The translations under genes were made by a program, and so were the position numbers. Under the pieces are notes generated by a model, which saw only the letters and a list, made by a program, of their open reading frames with translations, had not been told where the DNA came from and ran no database searches. DNA of 64,000 bases from an uncultured Lachnospiraceae bacterium (lineage in GTDB: Bacteria; Bacillota; Clostridia; Lachnospirales; Lachnospiraceae). Location: positions 1-64,000 of the forward strand of contig CAKRPS010000009.1 of NCBI GenBank assembly GCA_934385475.1, in the 5' to 3' direction. This document shows, piece by piece, positions 50,080-59,132 of this stretch. The stretch's first letter is position 1; every line of letters begins with the position of its first letter.

Positions 50080-50763
50080 ATGCGAATCACAAGAAATATG
50101 ATGAATGCATCCGCGAGAAGGGCAAAGCTTCCAATCAGTCAAGGCTCTTTGTTAGATCAGGTCAATCAGTCAAAGACGAGCAGCAAGATGGCAGGTATTT
50201 TTGCCAATAACAGATTTAAGGGTGCATCCACGACAGCAGCCAGAAATGTGCTGGGAGGCAGCTATAACAGTATGGAAACGAATGCAGACAAAATGAAGTC
50301 GGCAACGGATAAGTTTCTGGACAATACAGACAAAGGCTTGTTTGCCAAACTGAAAGAAAGCGGCAAGACGGAGGATGTCATAAAGCAGGCGAAGGAGCTT
50401 GCGAGTGCTTACAATGACACACTGGAGAATCTGGGTACTGAGACATCGGTACTTGCAAACTTCTATCAGAAACAGTTAAGGAGCCTTGCGCAGGGAAATG
50501 CGAAAGAGCTTGCAGAGGCGGGGATCATCTACGGGAAGGATGGAAAGCTTTCTGTTGATGAGACGAAAATGAAGACCGTGGAACCGGATGTTCTGCAAAA
50601 GCTGTTGGGAGAGAGCAGTGGATTTACCAAGAGGCTATCCTATCTGTCAGAGCGGATTTCGGATTTTGCAGAGAGCAACTTAAAGAGCGCGTCCAGCACC
50701 TATGGTTCTGCCGGAAATTCTTATGTGGCATTTTTAAATAGTAGATTTAATTCAAGAGGGTAG
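50080..50763 (+). CDS. Conserved helical protein, possibly flagellum-associated
   Basis: 227 residues, almost all helical, without signal peptide or membrane helix, rich in Ser, Asn, Lys and Ala, and without cysteine. The N-terminus MRITRNMMNASARRAKLPIS recalls the start of FlgL-type flagellar proteins (MRIT..MM). The C-terminus (YLSERISDFAESNLKSASST) is also amphipathic. A flagellar sigma-like promoter precedes it and a strong terminator follows. A role as an exported flagellar component or cap-like protein is possible, but I cannot assign the family. Confidence 0.65.
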   Translation: MRITRNMMNASARRAKLPISQGSLLDQVNQSKTSSKMAGIFANNRFKGASTTAARNVLGGSYNSMETNADKMKSATDKFLDNTDKGLFAKLKESGKTEDVIKQAKELASAYNDTLENLGTETSVLANFYQKQLRSLAQGNAKELAEAGIIYGKDGKLSVDETKMKTVEPDVLQKLLGESSGFTKRLSYLSERISDFAESNLKSASSTYGSAGNSYVAFLNSRFNSRG

Positions 50764-50784
50764 GACATTAGTCCTACCTCTTTT
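50759..50784 (+). terminator. Terminator of the 227-residue protein gene
   Basis: GGTAGGAC (50759-50766), ATTA loop, GTCCTACC (50771-50778) and TCTTTT. The left arm begins inside the stop-codon region. Confidence 0.85.
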
Positions 50785-50885
50785 GCTGTTTGCGATGAGG
50801 AAATTGCGCGCATCTGCGTGAATGTATCTGACGACAGCGAATTAGTGCTTTGTGTTAAAAGTTTGTTTATTTTATAAGTCGTGCC

Positions 50886-50915
50886 TTTACAAGCTTTGAA
50901 CGGGAATAGTAAAAT
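50886..50915 (+). promoter_or_regulatory. Probable promoter of the DUF1538/PII operon
   Basis: TTTACA (50886-50891), an 18-bp spacer and TAAAAT (50910-50915), about 74 bp before the start. Confidence 0.45.
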
Positions 50916-50988
50916 ATTTAGGGATAAATTTTATTTATTACGTAAAATTAATTCATAATATAATTTAATTAAAGGGTGTGATGCGAAT

Positions 50989-52509
50989 TTGAACAAAAAA
51001 TTGAAAGAGAAAGTGGATGAATCTGTCAGCGCAGTACTGCCGATCACAGTGATCGTAATGCTGCTGAGCATCTTTGTGGTGCCGATGGAAACCGGTACGA
51101 TAGCGATGTTTCTGGTCGGGGCATTTATGCTGATCATCGGGATGGCGTTTTTTCAGTTGGGGGCTGAAATGTCTATGACACCGCTCGGTGAAGGTGTGGG
51201 TTTCCAGATCATGAAGACCAAAAAGCTGCCGGTGTTGATTCTGGTATGTCTTCTGATGGGAGTGATCATCACCATTGCAGAGCCTGATCTACAGGTGCTT
51301 GCAAATCAGGTTCCATCGATTCCAAACGAAGTACTTATCTGGACGGTGGCGGCCGGAGTTGGTGTATTTCTTGTGGTGGCTGTGCTCCGTATTATTTTCA
51401 AACTCAGTCTGCCGATTCTGCTCTGTGTGCTCTACATAGCCTTATTTATTCTGTCCTTCGTAGCACCGGGAGATTTTATTGCGGTTGCCTTTGACTCGGG
51501 CGGCGTGACGACAGGCCCGATGACAGTGCCTTTTATCATGGCGATCGGTGTCGGGCTTTCGGCGACAAGAAGTGATAAGAACGGTTCAAGCGACAGTTTC
51601 GGTCTGGTATCGTTCTGCAGTATCGGCCCGATCGTTATGGTGCTTTTGCTTGGAATATTCTATCATCCGACTGGGGCGGCCTACAATGCAACGGAAATTC
51701 CGGATGTAGTGACGATGCAGGATGTTATGAGACAGTTCGTACATATGCTGCCTGACTATGGCAAAGAAGTATTCTCTTCTATTTTGCCGGTGCTTGTGGT
51801 ATTTCTGCTGTTCCAGCTGATATCCAGAAGATACCACAAAAATCAGATGATCAAGATGCTGATGGGTTTTCTGTATACGATCATTGGTTTGATCTTGTTC
51901 CTGACTGGTGTTAACGTCGGATTTGCTCCTGTGGGAAGCCTTCTGGGAAGCAATCTGGCAGCACAGCCATGGAAGTGGGCACTGATTCCGATCGGTGCGC
52001 TGATTGGTTACTATATTGTAAAGGCAGAGCCTGCGGTGCAGGTCCTGAACAAACAGGTGGAAGAAATTACCAACGGGTCGATCTCCCGTGGTGCCATGAA
52101 CCTGTGTCTTTCCATCGGTGTGTCCGCGTCAGTGGCTCTTGCCATGCTGCGTGTACTGACGGGAATGAATATTTATTTTCTGCTGATACCGGGCTATGTT
52201 ATTGCGCTGGTGCTGACAAAGTTTGTGCCAAAGGTTTTTGTCGGTATCGCATTTGACTCCGGTGGGGTTGCCAGCGGACCGATGACTTCAACCTTTCTGC
52301 TTCCGCTTGCGATGGGAGCCTGTACAGCGATCGGGGGAAATGTTGTCACGGATGCGTTTGGCGTGGTAGCTATGGTTGCAATGGCCCCGCTCATTGCCAT
52401 ACAGATCATGGGAGCCCTGTATAATCTGAAACAGAAGAAGACGGTATCTGCTGCTGTGGTAATGGCGGATATTGACGACAATATGATCATTGATATTGAG
52501 GAGGAGTAG
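50989..52509 (+). CDS. DUF1538 membrane protein, putative PII-regulated transporter
   Basis: 506 residues from TTG 50989 (AAAGGGTG precedes it; the nearby ATG 50981 hits a stop at its fourth codon). It has about 12 membrane segments in two homologous halves. Each half carries the family hallmark: AFDSGGVTTGPMTVPF near residue 170 and AFDSGGVASGPMTSTF near residue 425. The internal duplication and membrane Asp/Ser motifs suggest a transporter; the substrate is unknown. The PII-like gene follows after 2 bp, so regulation by direct binding is likely. Confidence 0.85.
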   Translation: MNKKLKEKVDESVSAVLPITVIVMLLSIFVVPMETGTIAMFLVGAFMLIIGMAFFQLGAEMSMTPLGEGVGFQIMKTKKLPVLILVCLLMGVIITIAEPDLQVLANQVPSIPNEVLIWTVAAGVGVFLVVAVLRIIFKLSLPILLCVLYIALFILSFVAPGDFIAVAFDSGGVTTGPMTVPFIMAIGVGLSATRSDKNGSSDSFGLVSFCSIGPIVMVLLLGIFYHPTGAAYNATEIPDVVTMQDVMRQFVHMLPDYGKEVFSSILPVLVVFLLFQLISRRYHKNQMIKMLMGFLYTIIGLILFLTGVNVGFAPVGSLLGSNLAAQPWKWALIPIGALIGYYIVKAEPAVQVLNKQVEEITNGSISRGAMNLCLSIGVSASVALAMLRVLTGMNIYFLLIPGYVIALVLTKFVPKVFVGIAFDSGGVASGPMTSTFLLPLAMGACTAIGGNVVTDAFGVVAMVAMAPLIAIQIMGALYNLKQKKTVSAAVVMADIDDNMIIDIEEE

Positions 52510-52511
52510 GA

Positions 52512-53222
52512 ATGCAGGAATTGATGAAACAGACAATTGATAAAAGACAAACCTTCCGATGCCTTGTCATTATCATTGATACCAATATCAGAGAGAAACT
52601 GACAGAGTTTCTGGAGGACTCCGGTATCCCGATTTGTTATCAGATGCACGGGGTGGGAACTGCAAATTCTGATTTCCTGAACCTTTGCGGTCTGGGTGAT
52701 ACACAGAAAACGATCATGGTCTGCTTTGTGCCGAGGTACCGGACCAAAATGATCCTGGCAGAGATGAATCAGGCATTGAAGCTGCACAAGAAAGGAACCG
52801 GTATAGCAGTCAGCATTCCGGTGGGCAGCCTGCAGGGATGGCTGTATAAGCTTTTGAATGTGGCAGAGCAGAGCATGGGAGAGCAGGAAACGGAAAATGA
52901 GGTGAAGAAGATGAGTGAGACGATTACACATGCAATGATACTTGTGACAGCGGAACAGGGATACAGTGATGATATCATGTGCACGGCCAGAGCGGCAGGA
53001 GCTACCGGAGGTACGGTACTGAAAGGACTGCGACGCAGCTCTGAGGAAGCGGCAAAGCATTTTGGAATCGCCCTTCAGGATGAGCAGGAAATAGTAGCCA
53101 TTGTGGTACCCAAGGACAAAAAGACCGAGATCATGACGGCAATCAGCACACAGCACGGAATCAATACGCCGGCACATGCGGTCGCATTTTCCCTTCCGGT
53201 AGATGCGATCATGGGATTGTAG
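52512..53222 (+). CDS. Tandem PII-like regulatory protein
   Basis: 236 residues made of two similar PII-type halves (about 10-115 and 130-235). The second half has ARAAGATGGTVLKGLR, recalling the GRGGTVL T-loop base of PII nucleotide sensors, and the late strand EQEIVAIVVPKDKKTEIMTA. The first half is more divergent (GTGIAVSIPVG near its end). PII-like proteins next to membrane proteins usually bind a nucleotide and plug or open the channel. The start lies 2 bp after the DUF1538 stop, with GAGGAG inside the upstream gene. Confidence 0.82.
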   Translation: MQELMKQTIDKRQTFRCLVIIIDTNIREKLTEFLEDSGIPICYQMHGVGTANSDFLNLCGLGDTQKTIMVCFVPRYRTKMILAEMNQALKLHKKGTGIAVSIPVGSLQGWLYKLLNVAEQSMGEQETENEVKKMSETITHAMILVTAEQGYSDDIMCTARAAGATGGTVLKGLRRSSEEAAKHFGIALQDEQEIVAIVVPKDKKTEIMTAISTQHGINTPAHAVAFSLPVDAIMGL

Positions 53223-53241
53223 GGTAATGATAATTTTTTGT

Positions 53242-53270
53242 TTTACTTTTTGAGGAAAATGATGTATACT
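53242..53270 (+). promoter_or_regulatory. Promoter of the SEC-C protein gene
   Basis: TTTACT (53242-53247), a 17-bp spacer and TATACT (53265-53270), about 97 bp before the start. Confidence 0.6.
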
Positions 53271-53366
53271 TAGCATAAATTTGTGCCGGTATACATCTTT
53301 TCTCTTATGGCGATGAGGAAAATGAATGACCGGAAGAGAAATAAAACATAAAGGTGGTAGTTTGAG

Positions 53367-53873
53367 ATGGCATTACTAAAGCAGTGGCGGGATATGGCCT
53401 ATTCAGAAACAGCAAATAAGGGTGATCTCCAGAGATTATGGTCGGCATACTTCCAGAAGGAGAAGGATATTTATGCGATCCTGTTGAAGAATCCGGACGA
53501 AGAAGTCAAGGGTACTGTGAAAGAACTGGCTGAGAAATATAATATTGATATTATGACAATGGTTGGTTTTCTGGATGGTATTAACGACAGTCTGAAGACA
53601 GCAAATCCGATCGAAGAGATGGAAGAGGATACCCAGGTAAGCCTTGCATTTGACAAAGAGCTTCTTTATAAGAACATGGTCGCAGCAGGTGCTGACTGGC
53701 TGTATAATCTGGAAGAGTGGAACGATATTTTCGACGAGGAGACCAGAAAGAAGCTGTACAGAGAGCAGAAGGAGTCTACTACGATCCATAAGGATAAAAA
53801 GGTATACCCGAATGATCCCTGTCCGTGCGGAAGTGGTAAGAAATATAAGAAATGCTGTGGCAAGAATGCCTGA
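53367..53873 (+). CDS. SEC-C zinc-binding motif protein
   Basis: 168 residues. The first 140 are helical and acidic ([20 protein letters not shown] at the start); the last 22 are a SEC-C zinc knuckle ([18 protein letters not shown]) like that ending SecA. The same tail occurs in many otherwise unrelated proteins, often for ribosome or SecB contact. The N-terminal domain is not recognised. It has its own promoter and terminator, so it is monocistronic. Confidence 0.85.
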   Translation: MALLKQWRDMAYSETANKGDLQRLWSAYFQKEKDIYAILLKNPDEEVKGTVKELAEKYNIDIMTMVGFLDGINDSLKTANPIEEMEEDTQVSLAFDKELLYKNMVAAGADWLYNLEEWNDIFDEETRKKLYREQKESTTIHKDKKVYPNDPCPCGSGKKYKKCCGKNA

Positions 53874-53923
53874 TCGGGCATGTGAATTAATCCTGCGGCA
53901 AGAGTGGCAGTATATGTGAAAGT

Positions 53924-53967
53924 ACCCTCTGCATTGTCTATAGAATGATGCAGGGGGTTTTGTTTTG
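53924..53967 (+). terminator. Terminator after the SEC-C gene
   Basis: ACCCTCTGCAT (53924-53934) pairs with ATGCAGGGGGT (53948-53958), with G-U pairing tolerated, and runs into TTTTGTTTT. Confidence 0.8.
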
Positions 53968-53979
53968 GAGATGGTTGGT

Positions 53980-54017
53980 GTGCGCAGGAAATATGCGCAG
54001 AAATGGAGGTTAACATG
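53980..54017 (+). repeat. 38-bp TGCGCA element, copy 4 (before a small membrane protein gene)
   Basis: TGCGCA at 53981-53986 and 53994-53999 (7-bp gap) with a diverged loop (GGAAATA), then 15 nt with TGGAGG, then ATG 54015. The peptide frame starts at GTG, reads MRRKYAQKWRLT and stops overlapping the downstream start (ATGA). Confidence 0.8.
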
Positions 54018-54260
54018 AAGTGGACAGAACTGAAGGAGCGTACAACAGAATTTTTGAAGGGAGATCTGCAGTTGAGCAAGCTTGATTTCTTTCTGATCGG
54101 CGCAATCTGTCTGTTGGCCGGTATTTGCGTGGGTCTGATCACAGCGCCGGTTTCACATGGAATCAGCCTGTTCAGTCATAATGGCTATAACAATGGCAAC
54201 AATAACAGAGGAACGCTGTCAACGGAAGACGGCGATGAGGATGCCATAGAGCGGGCATAG
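54015..54260 (+). CDS. Small single-span membrane protein
   Basis: 81 residues from ATG 54015, preceded by TGGAGG; the ATG at 54003 is upstream of that site. A charged N-terminal helix, one membrane helix (about 24-46, DFFLIGAICLLAGICVGLIT), then an Asn/Gly-rich and acidic tail. It lies 65 bp before thrS and probably shares its transcript. The family is not recognised. Confidence 0.65.
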   Translation: MKWTELKERTTEFLKGDLQLSKLDFFLIGAICLLAGICVGLITAPVSHGISLFSHNGYNNGNNNRGTLSTEDGDEDAIERA

Positions 54261-54325
54261 AGATAAGTGCAGGCTGACAGGAGATATGCCTGTAAAAAAC
54301 AAAGACAGAGGGAAGATGATTAAAA

Positions 54326-56290
54326 ATGAAGATTACATTAAAGGATGATTCTTATAAAGAGTATGCTCAGGCAATGAGCATTTATGAAATTGCGGCAGAT
54401 ATTTCGGAGGGGCTCGCAAGAGTGGCCTGCGCCGGAGAAGTGGATGGAAAGGTAGAGGACCTTCGGACAGTCATTGACAGAGACTGCACCTTGAATATCC
54501 TCACCGCAAATGATCCGGAGGGATTGCGGGTTATCCGTCATACAACATCCCATGTGCTCGCTGAGGCAGTCAAGAGACTGTTCCCTGATGCGAAGGTGAC
54601 GATCGGCCCTGCAATTGATGAAGGTTTTTATTATGATTTTGATTCCGCACCGTTTTCCAGAGATGATCTGGATAAGCTTGAGGCGGAGATGAAAAAGATC
54701 ATCAAAGAAGGAAAGAAGATCGAGAGATTCACCCTGCCAAGGGAAGAAGCAATCAAATTTATGGAAGAAAAAGGAGAACCCTACAAGGTTGAACTGATCC
54801 GTGGTCTTCCGGAGGATGCGGAGATTTCCTTCTATGATCAGGGAGGCTTCGTGGACCTTTGTGCAGGTCCGCATCTGATGAGCACGAAAAATATCAAGGC
54901 ATATAAGTTGATTTCTTCCTCTATGGCATACTGGCGCGGAGATTCCGACAGGGCACAGCTTCAGCGTATCTACGGAACCGCGTTTGCAAAGAAGGAAGAA
55001 CTGGAGACATATCTGGAGCATCTGGAGGATATCAAGCGCCGTGACCATAATAAGCTGGGAAGAGAGATGGAGCTTTTCACAACCGTGGACGTGATCGGAC
55101 AGGGACTTCCGCTGCTGCTTCCGAAGGGAACCAAGATGGTGATGAAGATGCAGCGCTGGATCGAGGATCTGGAGGACAAGGAGTGGGGATATGTCAGAAC
55201 CAAGACCCCACTGATGGCAAAGAGCGATCTGTATAAGATTTCGGGACACTGGGATCACTATAAGGACGGAATGTTTGTCCTGGGTGATGAAGAAAAGGAC
55301 AAAGAGGTGTTTGCACTTCGCCCGATGACTTGTCCGTTCCAGTATTATTGTTACAAAAACAGCCAGCATTCCTACCGCGATCTGCCGATCCGTTATGGAG
55401 AAACATCGACGCTGTTCAGAAATGAGGATTCCGGAGAAATGCATGGACTTACCCGTGTACGTCAGTTTACGATCTCCGAAGGACATCTGATCGTGAGACC
55501 CGACCAGATGGTAGAAGAGTTTAAGGGATGTATCGCGCTTGCAAAGCATGTGATGAATACGCTCGGCCTTTTGGATGATATCACCTGGCATTTGTCTAAG
55601 TGGGATCCGGAAAATCCGGCGAAGTACATTGGAGAGCCGGAGGTCTGGAACGAGACAGAGGCACATATCCGTGGAATTTTGGAAGAACTGGAACTGCCCT
55701 ATGTGGAGGATGTCGGAGAAGCGGCATTCTATGGACCGAAGGTTGATATCAATGCCAAGAACGTGTACGGCAAAGAAGACACTATGATCACGATCCAGTG
55801 GGATGCGTTGCTTGCAGAACAGTTTGATATGTACTATATCGATCAGAACGGCGATAAGATAAGACCGTACATTATCCACAGGACATCTCTTGGCTGCTAT
55901 GAGAGAACGCTGGCATGGCTGATTGAAAAGTATGCAGGAAAATTCCCGACATGGCTTTGCCCGGAGCAGGTTCGTGTACTTCCGATTTCCGAGAAATACG
56001 AGGCATATGCAGAGCAGGTGAGAAAAGAGCTTGCCGCAAATGATATTGATGTGACGGTAGATAACCGTTCGGAGAAGATCGGCTTTAAGATCCGGGAAGC
56101 AAGACTTAACAAGATTCCTTATATGCTCGTAGTGGGAGCACAGGAGGAAGAGGATAAGACCGTGTCCGTAAGAAGCCGTTTTGCAGGAGACGAGGGCGTG
56201 AAACCGTTACAGGAGTTTATCGACCAGATCTGTAAGGAGATCCGCACCAAAGAGATCCGCAAAGAAGAAGTGCAGGAAGACAAAAAGTAA
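54326..56290 (+). CDS. thrS: Threonyl-tRNA synthetase
   Basis: 654 residues. N-terminal TGS domain (1-62), editing domain with HTTSHVLAEA and the C-terminal Cys/His of that domain (LCAGPHL), and class II catalytic core with RPMTCPFQ and RYGETSTLFRNE, ending in motif 3 (HRTSLGCYERTLAWL). The anticodon-binding domain is last (WLCPEQVRVLPIS). There is no T-box in the 65 bp before it, so it is probably transcribed from further upstream. A glycosyltransferase gene follows after 17 bp. Confidence 0.96.
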   Translation: MKITLKDDSYKEYAQAMSIYEIAADISEGLARVACAGEVDGKVEDLRTVIDRDCTLNILTANDPEGLRVIRHTTSHVLAEAVKRLFPDAKVTIGPAIDEGFYYDFDSAPFSRDDLDKLEAEMKKIIKEGKKIERFTLPREEAIKFMEEKGEPYKVELIRGLPEDAEISFYDQGGFVDLCAGPHLMSTKNIKAYKLISSSMAYWRGDSDRAQLQRIYGTAFAKKEELETYLEHLEDIKRRDHNKLGREMELFTTVDVIGQGLPLLLPKGTKMVMKMQRWIEDLEDKEWGYVRTKTPLMAKSDLYKISGHWDHYKDGMFVLGDEEKDKEVFALRPMTCPFQYYCYKNSQHSYRDLPIRYGETSTLFRNEDSGEMHGLTRVRQFTISEGHLIVRPDQMVEEFKGCIALAKHVMNTLGLLDDITWHLSKWDPENPAKYIGEPEVWNETEAHIRGILEELELPYVEDVGEAAFYGPKVDINAKNVYGKEDTMITIQWDALLAEQFDMYYIDQNGDKIRPYIIHRTSLGCYERTLAWLIEKYAGKFPTWLCPEQVRVLPISEKYEAYAEQVRKELAANDIDVTVDNRSEKIGFKIREARLNKIPYMLVVGAQEEEDKTVSVRSRFAGDEGVKPLQEFIDQICKEIRTKEIRKEEVQEDKK

Positions 56291-56307
56291 TTGAAGGATA
56301 AAGAAGG

Positions 56308-57897
56308 ATGAAAAGTAACGGTAAAATGCCAAACTGGAAAACGGTTATGGGATGGGCGTTTTTTGGCGCAGGAATCCTGATGCTCGGACGATGTATTTTT
56401 CTGTGTTTCAGTCAGGACATCTGGTATGACGAGCTTTTTACAGTAGGATTTCTGCCACATTCCTATGGGGAGATTGCTTCTCTTACCGCGAAGGATGTAC
56501 ATCCGCCCCTGTATTATTGGATCGTAAAGTTCTTTTCTTCCTTGATAATAACATTATGTAAATTAATAGGAGCGGAGATTACTCTGGTAGCGGCAGCAAA
56601 GCTTTGTTCGGTTATACCGTATTTTCTGCTCCTGATATACTGTCTGACTTTTCTGAGGAAGCGTTTTGGGACGTTTGTGGGCGGAATGTTTTTCTTTTGT
56701 GTGTTGTCCATGCCGCAGATGAGCGCCTATATGGTAGAGGTCAGGATGTACAGCTGGGCGCTGTTCTTTGTGACGGCGGCTCTTTTGCATGCTTATGAAA
56801 CCTGTACGGCAGACAGCAGAAATGTGCAGAGACTGCACGGGGCGGCACTCGTGTTGTACGGGCTGGCAGCGGCATATACACAGTATTTTGCCTGCGTAGC
56901 GGTGGTGATGGTCTACCTGTATGTGCTGGTGGCATTTTTCAGAAGAGACCGGGGCAGAATAATGGAATGGATATTCTGTGTGCTTCTGTCTGTTGCAGGA
57001 TATGTTCCCTGGCTGGTCTCACTTTGGGGGCAGATCACGGCAGTGAAGGATAATTACTGGATTCTTCCGCTCAATCTCCGTTCGGTCGGCGGTTGTATAA
57101 AATTTTTATGTAAACCGGCATTTACCAATGAGACAGTTAATGTGATTCTGGCGGTGTTGTTGTTTGTTCTGTATGTCTGTTTCTTTGGAATGGCAGTTTT
57201 GCGGGAGAGACAGGAGAGAAAGCCTCAGAGGGAACTTGCGATGGCGGGGCTTTCTCTCCTGCTCGGGCTGGTAGCCTTTGGCTTTGCAGCTTCTTTTCTG
57301 ATCAGACCGGTTTTCGTATACCGGTATATGCTTCCGGCGATGGGAGGTTTCTGGCTCTGTTTTGTCCTGTGTCTGGACATGGGATGGAAAAAGGAAGGAC
57401 GAAGGCAGATTGCTCTGCTGTCTCTTGTGGCAGCGCTGGGAATAGCGGTGATCGGTCTGCGCGATTACCGTGCCTTTATGGGAGAAGAAGAGTATAAGAT
57501 TCTTTTGATGAAGGACACACAGGAGGCACTGGCAGAGCTTCAGGAGGGAGATATCGTCCTGTACAATTTTGATCAGGTGCAGCTTGTCACTTCTTATTAT
57601 GTAGATGGCCTGGAAAGCTGTCTGTGGAATGGAGAGACGGAAGAGCTGATCCGGGAAATCCTGAACAGTTCCTGTACGTTTGAAACCTTTGGAGATGTGG
57701 AAGACACACAGAAATTTCAGCAGATCAAAGAGTGGCTCAAGACGGGCAGAAGAGTCTGGTTTATCGGAAGCTTTCAGAGCCGCGAAGAGATCGTGCAGGA
57801 GATGCAGGATGCCGGATTTCAGGTGGAAGAGCAGGGAAGCTACCTGCTGGAACGGTACTGGTTTAATTTATATTCCATAAAAAATCAAGACGTATAA
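56308..57897 (+). CDS. GT-C-type membrane glycosyltransferase (PMT/ArnT-like)
   Basis: 529 residues, with about 11 membrane helices and a C-terminal soluble part of about 130 residues. The first loop carries the expected acidic motif (QDIWYDELFTVGFLPHSYGE), followed by DVHPPLYYWIVKFF, the HPPL segment of GT39/GT83-type enzymes that use polyprenyl-phosphate sugars. The acceptor is unknown. It lies directly after thrS. Confidence 0.82.
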   Translation: MKSNGKMPNWKTVMGWAFFGAGILMLGRCIFLCFSQDIWYDELFTVGFLPHSYGEIASLTAKDVHPPLYYWIVKFFSSLIITLCKLIGAEITLVAAAKLCSVIPYFLLLIYCLTFLRKRFGTFVGGMFFFCVLSMPQMSAYMVEVRMYSWALFFVTAALLHAYETCTADSRNVQRLHGAALVLYGLAAAYTQYFACVAVVMVYLYVLVAFFRRDRGRIMEWIFCVLLSVAGYVPWLVSLWGQITAVKDNYWILPLNLRSVGGCIKFLCKPAFTNETVNVILAVLLFVLYVCFFGMAVLRERQERKPQRELAMAGLSLLLGLVAFGFAASFLIRPVFVYRYMLPAMGGFWLCFVLCLDMGWKKEGRRQIALLSLVAALGIAVIGLRDYRAFMGEEEYKILLMKDTQEALAELQEGDIVLYNFDQVQLVTSYYVDGLESCLWNGETEELIREILNSSCTFETFGDVEDTQKFQQIKEWLKTGRRVWFIGSFQSREEIVQEMQDAGFQVEEQGSYLLERYWFNLYSIKNQDV

Positions 57898-57970
57898 AAA
57901 TGACAATTTGTGCAAATAATAACCTCGGTGACAGAAACCAATCATCAGAAGGCGAATTCAGGAGGTTATT

Positions 57971-58285
57971 ATGGCAGAATTAAAGTGTGGAGTAGAAAAT
58001 TGCAGTTACAACAAGGATAAATTTTGCTGCAAGGGCGATATCATGGTAGGAGGAAAGCATGCACAGAGCTGCAAGGATACCTGCTGTGACAGCTTTTCGG
58101 AGAAAAAGCCGGGAAGCTATGTCAGTTCCTTAGAGCATCCATGTAAGACGATCAGTATTGATTGCGAAGTAGTGAAATGTGTGTATAATGATAATTATAA
58201 ATGTCATGCAGAGCATGTAGACATCAAGGGCTGCGGCGCCTGTGACTGTAAAGAGACGGAATGTGCAACCTTCCGCGAGGCTTAG
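57971..58285 (+). CDS. DUF1540 protein with two Cys-rich repeats
   Basis: 104 residues with 15 cysteines in two repeats of the DUF1540 pattern (KCGVENCSYNKDKFC, DIMVGGKHAQSCKDTCCDSF; then DCEVVKCVYNDNYKC and GCGACDCKETECATF). Such proteins are presumed to bind metal. They are common in sporulating Clostridia, but their function is unproven. AGGAGG precedes the ATG. The hairpin just downstream looks like a terminator. Confidence 0.88.
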   Translation: MAELKCGVENCSYNKDKFCCKGDIMVGGKHAQSCKDTCCDSFSEKKPGSYVSSLEHPCKTISIDCEVVKCVYNDNYKCHAEHVDIKGCGACDCKETECATFREA

Positions 58286-58313
58286 AAAGTCTGTAGCGAA
58301 AGTGCGGAAAGCT

Positions 58314-58366
58314 AATCCGGCCGGCAGCAGCCTTGGAATATGCGGTGGGAAACCGGCCGGGTTTCT
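58314..58366 (+). terminator. Probable terminator after the DUF1540 gene
   Basis: AATCCGGCCGG (58314-58324) pairs with CCGGCCGGGTT (58353-58363) over a 28-nt loop, followed by TTCTG. The U-tract is short. Confidence 0.55.
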
Positions 58367-58392
58367 GCATGAGAAAAAGTGAGGAACAGGGA

Positions 58393-59088
58393 TTGAAAAA
58401 AAGATTGAAAATGCTTCTGATCGCAGGCACAATCGCCGTCTGGGGAATGACCGGCTGCGGGGAACAGGAAGCGGTACATACAACAACGGAACCGGTAGTG
58501 GAAGAGCAGGAGACTGTGGCAGTAGAAGAGGTGGAGCAGAATACGGACCGGACGAGCGCATCTGTGGCACAGGCTGAGATCGATGAAGAGACGAAGAACG
58601 AGCTGACAGTAGAACTTTTGCAGGAAAACGAACTGGATACCTCCGTTCTGGAAAATACGCGGACAACGAAGGGATGTTCCTTCAGCCTTCCGGAGGATTT
58701 TGTGGAGTCTGAGGACCTGAAGGGGATGTACGTGACAAACCGCTATCCAATCGACGCGTCCACCATTTATTATGTGGAGCTGGATCAGGACATTTCCCTG
58801 CAGCTGATGACGCAGGATACCTTTACGGAGCAGTTGGAACAACAGTTTGTGGATACTTACGGAGAAGAGATCGACTTACAGGTGGATTCCTTTGAGAAGA
58901 TCAAGATAGATGGGTATCCGGGTTTTCGGATTCTGTGCCATTATACGGTGGGAGATGTGAACATTTCCCAGTTAGAGTATGTGATCAATGCAGACAAAAG
59001 CTATGTCATCACCTACTCCCAGACCGGAGAGTATGACCGTATGGAAGAGTATGAGGCGAGTGCCGATACGATACGGCTTGAATTCTGA
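58393..59088 (+). CDS. Putative lipoprotein of unknown function
   Basis: 231 residues from TTG 58393, chosen because GAGG at 58381-58384 is well placed and the resulting signal peptide is textbook (MKKRLKMLLIAGTIAV, then lipobox MTGC). The ATG at 58369 is an alternative but has no ribosome site. After the lipobox comes an acidic Glu/Thr-rich linker, then a domain of about 140 residues with alternating strands (YYVELDQDISLQLMTQDTF, GYPGFRILCHYTVGDVNIS). The family is not recognised; a PsbP- or LpqN-like fold is possible. Confidence 0.7.
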   Translation: MKKRLKMLLIAGTIAVWGMTGCGEQEAVHTTTEPVVEEQETVAVEEVEQNTDRTSASVAQAEIDEETKNELTVELLQENELDTSVLENTRTTKGCSFSLPEDFVESEDLKGMYVTNRYPIDASTIYYVELDQDISLQLMTQDTFTEQLEQQFVDTYGEEIDLQVDSFEKIKIDGYPGFRILCHYTVGDVNISQLEYVINADKSYVITYSQTGEYDRMEEYEASADTIRLEF

Positions 59089-59097
59089 AAATAACTG

Positions 59098-59126
59098 TTG
59101 ACAGTAAAGAGTGCCTATGATATAGT
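59098..59126 (+). promoter_or_regulatory. Promoter of infC-rpmI-rplT
   Basis: TTGACA (59098-59103), a 17-bp spacer and TATAGT (59121-59126), placing the transcript start near 59133 and about 220 nt before infC. Confidence 0.8.
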
Positions 59127-59132
59127 ATCTCT

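Noticed and set aside
54261-54325. Possible T-box riboswitch before thrS
   Set aside because: Only 65 bp are available, and there is no T-box sequence or terminator.
54338-55879. A 513-codon open frame on the minus strand opposite thrS
   Set aside because: It is antisense to a full-length, motif-complete thrS and has low-complexity Leu/His/Ile composition, typical of shadow frames.
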